Origin: Rutidosis leptorrhynchoides
Taxonomy: Eukaryota > Streptophyta > Magnoliopsida > Asterales > Asteraceae
Direction of reading: 5' to 3'
NCBI RefSeq assembly: GCF_046630445.1
Contig: NC_092338.1
Span: forward strand, 222,529,501-222,593,500
DNA length: 64,000 bases
Shown here piece by piece: positions 36,401-46,675 of this stretch; within the stretch, counting starts at the first letter, position 1, and the number at the start of each line of letters is the position of its first letter. Position numbers and translations under genes: made by a program. Under the pieces are notes generated by a model, which was given only the letters and a program-made list of their open reading frames with translations, did no database searches and was not told the origin of the DNA.

Positions 36401-36595
36401 GCTCACCAAAAGACCCGTCACATTGAGCGGAGATTCAACTACATAAGGGATAAAGTTGAAAAGGGAAAGATATGTATTCGCAAAGTTCACACAGATCTTA
36501 ATATAGCGGATCCACTCAAGAAGCTCTTACATGGTGCAAAACATCAAGGGCATGTTAGTGCATTAGGGCTTCGATATTCTAGTGATTGGTTGTGA
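33443..36595 (+). pseudogene. copia pol: protease, integrase, reverse transcriptase, RNase H (broken)
   Basis: Segments in order. Protease: Trp-Val-Leu-Asp-Thr-Gly-Cys near 33521, in place of the usual Asp-Thr/Ser-Gly. Integrase at 33755-34432: zinc finger His...His...Cys-Glu-Ser-Cys, then core Ile-His-Ser-Asp-Val and His-Thr-Asp-Arg-Gly-Gly. Integrase tail at 34469-34927. Reverse transcriptase and RNase H at 35195-36322: Tyr-Gly-Leu-Lys-Gln, active-site Tyr-Val-Asp-Asp-Ile, Asp-Ala-Ser, and Ser-Glu-Tyr. The RNase H end runs to 36595. Stops interrupt the frame after 33655, near 33725, after 34429, near 34448, at 34925-34927, near 35127 and at 36320-36322. Non-functional. Confidence 0.9.
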
Positions 36596-37369
36596 TCTAT
36601 TTTATGTATTGTAACGGAACGAAGTGGTTCAAAATCATTAATATAATTATGGTGTTAATTTATTAATCTTGAGTCATGTTCCTATTTTGCATATTTTATC
36701 CATGAATAAGCTATTATTCTAAAAATTCATAGTCGATCACATTTGTGGGAGCAAGTGTGAAGTTTAGACTATTATGAACTTGGATTGGTATACATTCACG
36801 GGATAAATGTGGGGCAAGGTTGCAACCAAGGTTCATAGATATTTGTGGGATGCAAATATTGGAAGACCCGCCCTCAAGATTTACTAAATGGAGCCTTTGT
36901 GGTTGATCACATGTAATCTTGAGTAAAGGAGAATATCATTGTATCCTCTAACCTGAGATACATATTGGGTTCGGATATTTACCGAGTATTAAGCCTTGAT
37001 TCCTTCCTTCGCTATTCTGAAATATGGTAGTTTATAAGGAAGAGCTCGGGTATAATACAAGGTATATATTTAGGACGTATGTAGTCAAGATGGAATTTAT
37101 CCCTCTTATTCGTTGAGAGTCAGATGTTTAAGGCCTGATAAAGTTAAATTTAGAAGAGAGTGATCACTCTGTGTCTCTTGGATTTAACATGACATCTAGG
37201 ACAAAAGGATGTAATGAAAGATTCACCTATTCATATTCGAGATGGGAACTCGAAAGGGATGATGTTATTGAATGGCACAAAGTCATAACATATTGGGGGT
37301 GATGGACGGTCGTTAGGTGGTATCCATCACTTGCATTAATTTCTTATGTTTCTCGTGCAAGTGGGAGAT
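36596..37369 (+). other. copia 3' untranslated region and polypurine tract
   Basis: AT-rich sequence with no ORF between the RNase H stop and the 3' LTR. It ends in the purine run AAGTGGGAGAT directly before the LTR start TGAAGG. Confidence 0.75.
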
Positions 37370-38260
37370 TGAAGGTATTTTGTATGCCCGAGAGACATAT
37401 TAAATTAACGCGGCTAATATGTTTTGATCCAAGTCGGGTCATACCCAATAACAAGCTTACCAACGCCTTATTCATATTTGATCTTAACTATTGGATCATT
37501 GATCAAATACGCGACACTTGAATTTTAAGAAAAATGGTTTTCTAATATATTACTTGATGTGTATATAAATTATGGAATAATTTATATAATTAAAACTTAA
37601 TTATTTATAGGTTAAATAATTAATTATGTTATATTACATTTTATAAAATTGGTTTTATATAAAATGTACACATAATAAATAAATGTGCAAGTTTATAAAA
37701 TGTGTTTATGAAAACTAGTTTTATAAAACTAGTTTTATAAAACTATTTTATAATAGACATGGAAGTGGCATTGGGAGTTCCATTGAGCATGCCATTTGAC
37801 TAGCCATGTGTGTGGTTACTTCAATAATCAAGAGGCATAAGTACCAATACTTGTTGGAGACTACAAACACATGCAAAACACATCAAAACACTTCAAAAAA
37901 AACTGCACAAAACTCCCTGGTTTCTGCTGTCTGGCCGTGAGCTTTTGTGAGGGAGAAAGGGTTCTCAAACTTTTTTTGCAAGCTAAATTCAAGTGTTAAT
38001 AAATCCTAACCAAAGTACAAGGTATTGGTATTAAAAGCTAAATTCATCATCATCATCATCACTATCAATTACCAAGCTTGGAGTAGGTATAACCTCCTTA
38101 CTATCTTATAGTTTGTAAGTATATATCACAACTTGATCCTTCTTGGGATTTAACTTTAAATGGTTAAAGATTAACAAGTTCTAAAATGGTAATTTACACG
38201 CTTCCGCTAAGTTTAATTCTTAAAATGTTTTAAGTGTTATGAACTTGTTAAATCCCAACA
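37370..38260 (+). repeat. 3' LTR of the copia element
   Basis: About 890 bp from TGAAGG to CCCAACA. The start is set by the polypurine tract before it and the end by a CA followed by the interrupted minus-strand ORF of gypsy C. The partner LTR lies outside the window, so edges could not be confirmed by comparison. Confidence 0.75.
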
Positions 38261-38722
38261 CATTCTTGTCAGGGTTTCTATCCTACCCTCTATCATTTCT
38301 ATCCACCCACTCATCTGATTCGATAAATCTTGATTATCAATTCGAAGTTCTATAACTTCTTCTAATATTCCTCTTTGATTGGTATTCGGAAGTAGAGGTT
38401 GAATTTTTTCTGATATTGCAGTAATGCAACTTTCGAGGCCCAATATTTTGGCAAGAAGGGTGAAAACAGTGTTGCGCATAGGTTCACCGGTGAGTACATT
38501 GTGTTCCCCGATGTTAGGAGATAAGTTTGGTTCACGGTAGGGTTCGCCTTCTTCATTTCTCCATTGAGTGAGTAAGTCTAGGACCCACCCCCATCTCCTC
38601 CAGAAAGAGAAATAACTAAATGGTTGTGGCACTTCTGGTTCATTGACTTCAGAGTCTACTTCAATATACATCTCGAAATCGCTTTCGGAACTAATGGAAT
38701 CCAAGCTAGATGTAGGATCCAT
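38261..38722 (-). CDS. Leader ORF of gypsy C, truncated by copia insertion
   Basis: The ORF starts Met-Asp-Pro-Thr-Ser-Ser (ATG 38720-38722; another ATG lies three codons upstream) and is cut by the copia LTR at 38260; the apparent stop at 38237 lies in that LTR. The N-terminus is acidic and Ser-rich, followed by an aromatic patch (Tyr-Phe-Ser-Phe-Trp-Arg-Arg-Trp) and a probable coiled coil near the cut. It lies in the same place as ORF1 of gypsy A and B but has no clear sequence similarity to it. Function unknown. Confidence 0.55.
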
Positions 38723-39346
38723 CTTACACAATCAGTTAGAAAAATTTTGATATGAAATGATTTTCGGATATCGGATGATCTTCTAATTATATAGAATATC
38801 TATACATAATTCAAAGGATCCCGTGGATTACGGAGAGAATTAACGAATGTGTCAGATAAAGTTTAATATGATGGGATATGAATTTGTTTGTACACCATCT
38901 ATGCCATAATTGCAATAAGACGCGTCGAGACTGAAAATGATATGCAGATATTTTCTGACAAGAAATGATAAGCAAACTTTTGACATGCAGACCAGATCCA
39001 AGTCTAGACTTATTAATGTATCCTAACAACTACTAGGTCAAAGTCTAGACTCATTAATGCATCTTAACATCTACTAGTTAGACACACTAATGAAAGACCT
39101 GGTTCGCTAAGACCACCGCTCTGATACCACCTGTAGATACAGTGGGGACAACCACCGTCCCACCCAGTTCCTTAACTATCTTGTGACCACTGAGTGTACC
39201 TCAGATACTGATTTTAGGGCATGCCTCTCGGCTACTGCCAACCCTCGTAAGGGATCGCAAGGAGTAAGAGTCAATGCTTCGCCACAGGTCACACTGTGAG
39301 AACCTCCTTTACGACTAACCCGCTACACATGGACACGGTTATACCA
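38723..39346 (-). other. Gypsy C leader with a second PBS-like site
   Basis: Non-coding. It contains a PBS-like GCTCTGATACCA (minus strand TGGTATCAGAGC) at 39118-39129 in addition to the one at the LTR edge. A 20-bp direct repeat (39118-39137 and 39347-39366) brackets 209 bp of extra sequence. No gene seen. Confidence 0.55.
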
Positions 39347-39358
39347 GCTCTGATACCA
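39347..39358 (-). promoter_or_regulatory. Primer-binding site of gypsy C
   Basis: The minus strand reads TGGTATCAGAGC, a perfect initiator-Met tRNA type PBS, two bases from the LTR edge (39361). Confidence 0.75.
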
Positions 39359-40583
39359 CCTGTAGAGACTCGTCCTAATCCATAAGGACAAATACAATAA
39401 CATATGGTTACATCGCGTGGTATTTGACCTCTATATGATACATTTTACAAACATTGCATTCGTTTTTAAAAGACAAACTTTCATTTCATCGAAAGTTAAC
39501 GGCATGCATACCATTTCATAATATATTCAACTATAATTGCCTTAATAATAATCTTGATGAACTCAACGACTCGAATGCAACGTCTTTTTGAAATATGTCA
39601 TGAATGACTCCAAGTAATATCTCTAAAATGAGCAAATGCACAGCGGAAGATTTCTTTCATACCTGAGAATAAACATGCTTTAAAGTGTCAACCAAAAGGT
39701 TGGTGACTTCATTAGTTTATCATAAATAATCATTTCATAATTTTAATAGACCACAGGATTTCATATTTCCATTTCTCATAAACATACATCCCATACATAG
39801 AGATAAAAATCATTCATATGGATTGAACACCTGGTAACTGACATTAACAAGATACATATAGAATATCCCCATCATTCCAGGACACCCATCGGACATGATA
39901 AACTCAAAGTACTAAAGCATTCCAAATTCCAGAATGAGGGTTGTTAGTTCCCGTAGATCTACCTTGGATGAGGTTCGTTAGGCCCAATAGATCTATCTTT
40001 AGGATTCGCGTCAATTAGGGGTGCACTAATTCTCAAAATTAGTGATGTTCCCTAATTCTTAGGCTACCAAGCTAAAAGGGGCATATTCAATTTCGATCAT
40101 TCAACCATATAATGTAGTTTTGATTACTTGTGTCTATTTCGTAAAACATTTATAAAAGCGCACGTATTCTCAGTCCCAAAAATATATATTGCAAAAGTAT
40201 TTAAAAAGGGAGTAATGCTATACTGTATTTTGTAGTAAAAATACATATGACGATACTGAACAATGCAGGGTTGACCTCTGATTCACGAACCTATATCATT
40301 TATGTATATTGACACATATAATAACAACTTAACAAGTTGATATATTAGTAATTTACATATCATATTATTAATTAAGTTTTATTTATGCTATGTATTTTAG
40401 GTAGTTAATATTTATTTCTATATTATATTTTTTAATATTAATATAGTAAATACTTATTAAAGTAGTTTAATACTATAATATTTATCATTTTTCATAATAT
40501 TTTACAGATAGAAATTTATTTCAAGGTTTATATATGATAAGAATATATATTTATATTAATTACTATATTTTATATATATGGCT

Positions 40584-40725
40584 TTTTTTTGAAAGTCAAA
40601 CTCACACACCCATCTAAATCTAACTCGAATATATACACCACGAATTGTCCTAAGCAGGACTCGAACCCTCAACCTCAAGGTTGTAAGGGTGACCTCGATA
40701 CCGCCAAGCTATTGGCTCTTTGGTT
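40584..40725 (-). mobile_element. tRNA-derived SINE
   Basis: On the minus strand: box A TAGCTTGGCGG (40703-40713), box B GGTTCGAGTCC (near 40653-40663), and an A-rich 3' end (the T run at 40583-40590 on the plus strand). A 13-bp direct repeat TATATATATGGCT flanks it (40571-40583 and 40726-40738). Promoter boxes, tail and duplication together make a SINE retroposed into the LTR of gypsy C very likely. Length is about 140 bp, normal for plant SINEs. Confidence 0.88.
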
Positions 40726-41024
40726 TATATATATGGCTTACTTAATGTCATAAAAATCTAGTAATATATAATATTAATATATTTGTAATGTATTTTTGTA
40801 AAATAATATTTATCTGTAATAATAACAATAATAGTGATAATAAAAATGATACTTTTGATAATGATAATTTTTAATATAAATGGTATTAATAATAATTTCA
40901 ATAATGATACTAATAATAATAACCTAAATGATAATAATAATGTTAATTCTAATACCAATGTTAGTAATAATAATAACAATAATTTTATTTAATCATTTTA
41001 ATACTAAGGATAATAATTTTTAAT

Positions 41025-41137
<113 letters not shown>

Positions 41138-41164
41138 TGAGTAATAATTAAACTACCTCAATGA

Positions 41165-41243
41165 AGCAGCCCTTAAAAAAATGCCCAAGTCCGGGTCTGA
41201 ACCCGCGACGTCCCGCTATCCCGATAACATCCTTAACCAAAGT
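41165..41243 (-). mobile_element. Possible second, decayed SINE or tRNA-like fragment
   Basis: The minus strand holds TTGGTTAAGGATG and then CGGGTTCAGACCCGG, resembling degenerate tRNA A and B boxes, followed by a T-rich 3' end. No clear duplication was found. It could instead be LTR sequence. Confidence 0.3.
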
Positions 41244-41455
41244 TATGTCTGTTTCATTTCTTCATTGTGTAATAACATAATCGTCATCATCAATTTCGTA
41301 TCATAATCATAACTTACTCCTAATCACTAATCTAATCATATCATAACATAATCATCTTCATTTTTCATTCTCTATATCGAATATATTCATGTAATCTTAT
41401 ACCATTTTTGAATCATCCCATCTCGATGATTATACGTAACCATCATCATCATCAT

Positions 41456-44400
41456 TGTAGTGACCCGAACTTTTCCATGTTTATATATATTAATTGAGAT
41501 TGATGTTTACATGATTAAATGTTTCCAACATGTTAAGCAATCAAACTTGTTAAGACTTGATTAATTGAAATAGGTTTCATATAGACAATTGACCACCCAA
41601 GTTGACCGGTGATTCACGAACGTTAAAACTTGTAAAAAAACTATATGATGACATATATATGGTTATATATATAGTTAACATGATATTATGATAAGTAAAC
41701 ATATCATTAATTATATTAACAATGAACTACATATGTAAAAACAAGACTACTAACTTAATGATTTTGAAACGAGGCATATATGTAACGTTTATCGTTGTAA
41801 CGACATTTAATGTATATATATCATATTAAGAGATATTCGTACATCATAATATCATGATAATATAATAATTTAAAATCTCTTTTGATATTATAAACATTGG
41901 GTTAACAACATTTAACAAGATCGTTAACCTAAAGGTTTCAAAACAACACTTACATGTAACGACTAACGATGACTTAACGACTCAGTTAAAATGTATATAC
42001 ATGTAGTGTTTTAATATGTTTTTATACACTTTTGAAAGACTTCAATACACTTATCAAAATACTTCTACTTAACAAAAATGCTTACAATTACATTCTCGTT
42101 CAGTTTCATCAACAATTCTACTCGTATGCACCCGTATTTGTACTCGTACAATACACAGCTTTTAGATGAATGTACTATTGGTATATACACTCCAATGATC
42201 AGCTCTTAGCAGCCCATGTGAGTCACCTAACACATGTGGGAACCATCATTTGGCAACTAGCATGAAATATCTCATAAGATTACAAAAATATGAGTAATCA
42301 TTCATGACTTATTTACATGAAAACAAAATTACATATCCTTTATATCTAATCCATACACCAACGACCAAAAACACCTACAAACACTTTCATTCTTCAATTT
42401 TCTTCATCTAATTGAACTCTCTCAAGTTCTATCTTCAAGTTCTAAGTGTTCTTCATAAATTCCAAAAGTTCTAGTTTCATAAAATCAAGAATACTTTCAA
42501 GTTTGCTAGCTCACTTCCAATCTTGTAAGGTGATCATCCAACCTCAAGAAATCTTTGTTTCTTACAGTAGGTTATCATTCTAATACAAGGTAATAATCAT
42601 ATTCAAACTTTGGTTCAATTTCTATAACTATAACAATCTTATTTCAAGTGATGATCTTACTTGAACTTGTTTTCGTGTCATGATTTTGCTTCAAGAACTT
42701 TGAGCCATCCAAGGATCCATTGAAGCTAGATCCATTTTTCTCTTTTCCAGTAGGTTCATCCAAGGAACTTAAGGTAGTAATGATGTTCATAACATCATTC
42801 GATTCATACATATAAAGCTATCTTATTCGAAGGTTTAAACTTGTAATCACTAGAACATAGTTTAGTTAATTCTAAACTTGTTCGCAAACAAAAGTTAATC
42901 CTTCTAACTTGACTTTTAAAATCAACTAAACACATGTTCTATATCTATATGATATGCTAACTTAATGATTTAAAACCTGGAAACACGAAAAACACCGTAA
43001 AACCGGATTTACGCCGTCGTAGTAACACCGCGGGCTGTTTTGGGTTAGTTAATTAAAAACTATGATAAACTTTGATTTAAAAGTTGTTATTCTGAGAAAA
43101 TGATTTTTATTATGAACATGAAACTATATCCAAAAATTATGGTTAAACTCAAAGTGGAAGTATGTTTTCTAAAATGGTCATCTAGACGTCGTTCTTTCGA
43201 CTGAAATGACTACCTTTACAAAAACGACTTGTAACTTATTTTTCCGACTAGAAACCTATACTTTTTTTGTTTAGATTCATAAAATAGAGTTCAATATGAA
43301 ACCATAGCAATTTGATTCACTCAAAACGGATTTAAAATGAAGAAGTTATGGGTAAAACAAGATTGGATAACTTTTCTCATTTTAGCTACGTGAAAATTGG
43401 TAACAAATCTATTCCAACCATAACTTAATCAACTTGTATTATATATTATGTAATCTTGAGATACCATAGACACGTATACAATGTTTCGACCTATCATGTC
43501 GACACATCTATATATATTTCGGAACAACCATAGACACTCTATATGTGAATGTTGGAGTTAGCTATACAGGGTTGAGGTTGATTCCAAAATATATATAGTT
43601 TGAGTTGTGATCAATACTGAGATACGTATACACTGGGTCGTGGATTGATTCAAGATAATATTTATCGATTTATTTCTGTACATCTAACTGTGGACAACTA
43701 GTTGTAGGTTACTAACGAGGACAGCTGACTTAATAAACTTAAAACATCAAAATATATTAAAAGTGTTGTAAATATATTTTGAACATACTTTAATATATAT
43801 GTATATATTGTTATAGGTTCGTGAATCAACCAGTGGCCAAGTCTTACTTCCCGACGAAGTAAAAATCTGTGAAAGTGAGTTATAGTCCCACTTTTAAAAT
43901 CTAATATTTTTGGGATGAGAATACATGCAGGTTTTATAAATGATTTACAAAATAGACACAAGTACGTGAAACTACATTCTATGGTTGAATTATCGAAATC
44001 GAATATGCCCCTTTTTATTAAGTCTGGTAATCTAAGAATTAGGGAACAGACACCCTAATTGACGCGAATCCTAAAGATAGATCTATTGGGCCTAACAAAC
44101 CCCATCCAAAGTACCGGATGCTTTAGTACTTCGAAATTTATATCATATCCGAAGGGTGTCCCGGAATGATGGGGATATTCTTATATATGCATCTTGTTAT
44201 TGTCGGTTACCAGGTGTTCACCATATGAATGATTTTTATCTCTATGTATGGGATGTGTATTGAAATATGAAATCTTGTGGTCTATTGTTACGATTTGATA
44301 TATATAGGTTAAACCTATAACTCACCAACATTTTTGTTGACGTTTTAAGCATGTTTATTCTCAGGTGATTATTAAGAGCTTCCGCTGTCGCATACTTAAA

Positions 44401-44707
44401 TAAGGACAAGATTTGGAGTCCATGCTTGTATGATATTGTGTAAAAACTGCATTCAAGAAACTTATTTTGTTGTAACATATTTGTATTGTAAACCATTATG
44501 TAATGGTCGTGTGTAAACAGGATATTTTAGATTATCATTATTTGATAATCTACGTAAAGCTTTTTAAACCTTTATTGATGAAATAAAGGTTATGGTTTGT
44601 TTAAAAATGAATGCAGTCTTTGAAAAACGTCTCATATAGAGGTCAAAACCTCGCAACGAAATCAATTAATATGGAACGTTTTTAATCAATAAGAACGGGA
44701 CATTTCA
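41456..44707 (+). repeat. 5' LTR of gypsy B
   Basis: 3,252 bp from TGTAGTGACCC to GGGACATTTCA. It is homologous, in opposite orientation, to the LTRs of gypsy A. Minus-strand ORFs inside it (43698-43961, 44242-44496) are repeated in the other LTR and carry no domain. Confidence 0.96.
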
Positions 44708-44709
44708 GT

Positions 44710-44721
44710 TGGTATCCGAGC
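44710..44721 (+). promoter_or_regulatory. Primer-binding site of gypsy B
   Basis: TGGTATCCGAGC, two bases after the LTR. Initiator-Met tRNA type with the same single mismatch as in gypsy A. Confidence 0.88.
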
Positions 44722-44916
44722 GTTGGTCTTAGAGAACCAGAAAATTTGCATTAGTGTGTCTTATCGAGTTTGTTAGGATGCATTAGTGAGTCTGGACTTC
44801 GACCGTGTTTTCTTTAAAAATGATTGCTTAACATTTTTGTTGGAAACTATATATTTTTAACATATGAATATTATGTGATATATTAATCTCTTAACGTGTT
44901 TGATATTATGTGATAG

Positions 44917-45513
44917 ATGTCTACCTCTAGAACAAGTCCCATTGACTCACCTAATAATAATGAAGAGTCAAATGTAAATTGGAATGATTTGTGGACTGAT
45001 TCACAAGTTCCCGAAGAGGAACCGGAAGAAGAGTCGGAACCGGAAGAAGAATCGGAACCGGATGAAGAAATAGAACCGGTGGGGGAAATAATAAAACGGT
45101 TAAGTAAAAGAAAATCCTCAACCAACCGACCAAAGTTAATTATGGTCAATGGTGTTTCCGCCAAGGAAGCAAAATATTGGGAGGATTACCAATTCTCCGA
45201 TGAATCGGATTCCGACGAGAATTCCGATGATGTTATAGAAATTACCCCAACTGAATTTAAAAAGGCAAAAGAAAATAATAAGGGAAAGGGCATAAAAATA
45301 GAGAAATCTAATTCCAACCCCGATGAACTTTATATGTATCGTCAACCCCCGAAGTCCTTAAGTTGTAACAATGACACGGGAACCTCTAAACCACCAGGTT
45401 TTTCTAAACCAATGTGGACAACGACGGCTCGTATTAGGGGAACATCATATATCCCTAGAAACTTGGCAAAACGAACCAAAACCGAAGAAGAAGAAACGAG
45501 CGAGTCGGAATAA
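44917..45513 (+). CDS. Acidic leader ORF1 of gypsy B
   Basis: An intact 198-aa ORF, the first after the PBS (about 195 bp downstream). The N-terminus is Ser/Thr-rich, followed by a Glu-rich tract (residues about 30-55), a short basic patch (Lys-Arg-Leu-Ser-Lys-Arg-Lys, near residue 65) that could be a nuclear signal, then a conserved block Lys-Glu-Ala-Lys-Tyr-Trp-Glu-Asp-Tyr-Gln-Phe, and a second acidic tail. No known domain. It is conserved in gypsy A, where it is broken, mostly outside the Glu tract. Its position between PBS and gag is unusual for chromoviruses, whose usual layout is a single gag-pol ORF. Function unknown; a regulatory or chromatin-related protein is a guess. Confidence 0.75.
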   Translation: MSTSRTSPIDSPNNNEESNVNWNDLWTDSQVPEEEPEEESEPEEESEPDEEIEPVGEIIKRLSKRKSSTNRPKLIMVNGVSAKEAKYWEDYQFSDESDSDENSDDVIEITPTEFKKAKENNKGKGIKIEKSNSNPDELYMYRQPPKSLSCNNDTGTSKPPGFSKPMWTTTARIRGTSYIPRNLAKRTKTEEEETSESE

Positions 45514-45650
45514 GATAGTTGTATTCGTGTGGTGTAATATATGGAATATAGTGTTCTTATGCTTTATAATATATGTAAAAATTGCTTGTATTAATAAGTA
45601 TTTTTTTTATGAATCTAACTCTTGTCTATTTTACAGTTTAAAAACACAAA

Positions 45651-46334
45651 ATGGATAGACAACCCAATATTTTAAGAGACCTACCCGGAGACATGATTGA
45701 TGAAATCTTGTCTAGAGTCGGCCAGAATTCTTCGGCACAACTATTTAAGGCGAGATCAGTTTGTAAGACATTCGAAGAACGTTCCAAGAATGTCTTGGTT
45801 TATAAGAGACTTTCGTTTGAAAGATGGGGGATATCACATTGGGAAACCCATAAGTTACGATGTGTTTACTTTGACGCATATATTGCGGGGAACCCAAATG
45901 CTATTTTACGCAACGGGTTAAGAAATTATTTTGACTCAATATATCCGAATATTGGACTTCGTGATTTAGAAAAAGCGGCTAACATGCAACATAAAGAAGC
46001 ATGTTATGCTTACGGATTAGTAATGTTCGCTTCTCACCAAAGTGAGAACAAGAACATCGGGCTACAACTATTAAACAAAACGTTTCCACAAGTGACGGAG
46101 TCGGTAATTGGGGTAAGAAATGAGGTTTTTAGATTATTACGGGACTGTTGGACATTACGTAACCCTCGTCCCTTTGATGACGTTACAACACGCTGTCTTA
46201 TCAACGGCCATAACGGTTATGTTGCACAAGACCAAGGATGGGAAGTAGTCCTAGTAAAACCAGAATGCATGACTTGTTTCTGGACGTATGAATTACGTGT
46301 CTTTATTGCCTTTGCTGAACGACTTGTGTACTAG
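45651..46334 (+). CDS. F-box protein ORF carried in the leader of gypsy B (At2g35280/At1g67623-like)
   Basis: An intact 227-aa ORF. F-box at residues about 7-50 (Asn-Ile-Leu-Arg-Asp-Leu-Pro-Gly-Asp-Met-Ile, Glu-Ile-Leu-Ser-Arg-Val, Val-Cys-Lys-Thr-Phe, Val-Tyr-Lys-Arg-Leu-Ser). A Sel1-like helical segment follows (Ala-Asn-Met-Gln-His-Lys-Glu-Ala-Cys-Tyr-Ala-Tyr-Gly), and the C-terminus has His-Asn-Gly-Tyr and Cys-Met-Thr-Cys-Phe-Trp. Members of this host family join SKP1-cullin ubiquitin ligases. The ATG at 45651 is the first in frame and is preceded at about 45620-45636 by CTTGTCTATTTTACAG, a good splice-acceptor match also present in gypsy A. The gene has no intron within the ORF, suggesting capture from an mRNA. 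It starts 137 bp after ORF1 and ends about 340 bp before gag. Confidence 0.88.
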   Translation: MDRQPNILRDLPGDMIDEILSRVGQNSSAQLFKARSVCKTFEERSKNVLVYKRLSFERWGISHWETHKLRCVYFDAYIAGNPNAILRNGLRNYFDSIYPNIGLRDLEKAANMQHKEACYAYGLVMFASHQSENKNIGLQLLNKTFPQVTESVIGVRNEVFRLLRDCWTLRNPRPFDDVTTRCLINGHNGYVAQDQGWEVVLVKPECMTCFWTYELRVFIAFAERLVY

Positions 46335-46522
46335 CTAGAATTGTCTTCACAACTATCTTGTATCAAAGTTATTGTGTGCTATATTTCATGCTTTATGTAA
46401 AATAAGCAGTATTGTAAGTTTGTAAAATATTGTATAAAAGTTTGAACGCGAAATATTATTATAATCAGTTTTTCATATAGAATTGTAGTAGTTGAATTGT
46501 ATATTAGCTACTAAGTATGAAC

Positions 46523-46538
46523 TTAACGGGTAGGTACT
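46523..46538 (+). promoter_or_regulatory. Polypurine-tract-like repeat upstream of gag, gypsy B
   Basis: TTAACGGGTAGGTACT, identical to the 16 bases at 51274-51289 that end at the 3' LTR. It lies about 140 bp before gag and is also kept in gypsy A (27467-27480). Confidence 0.45.
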
Positions 46539-46675
46539 ACCCGAATTTAAACTTATAAAACGCTAATATGAAGAAAAAGCTTTTATAAATGAGTTCATAT
46601 TATGCTACGAAATACTATTAACTACTCTTAATATTCTGTATGATTAACTTGTTCCATTTAACTATTTTGAAGGAA

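Larger units (their letters stand above)
32847..38260 (+). mobile_element. Ty1/copia element, right part (gag C-terminus, pol, 3' LTR)
   Basis: Continuation of the element that starts before position 1. After the AAAAG duplication (32847-32851) gag resumes, followed by protease, integrase, reverse transcriptase and RNase H in copia order (integrase before RT), a 3' untranslated stretch, a polypurine tract (AAGTGGGAGAT) ending at 37369 and an LTR at 37370-38260. Several stops show it is inactive. It is inserted in the leader ORF of gypsy C. Confidence 0.92.

Noticed and set aside
41440..41455. CRISPR-like or satellite array in CAT repeats
   Set aside because: A simple trinucleotide tract at the gypsy B insertion site, with no spacers.
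43698..44496. Two minus-strand ORFs in the gypsy B LTR (repeated at 53531-54329)
   Set aside because: They recur only because the LTRs are identical; the gypsy A LTR does not keep them open and no domain is seen.
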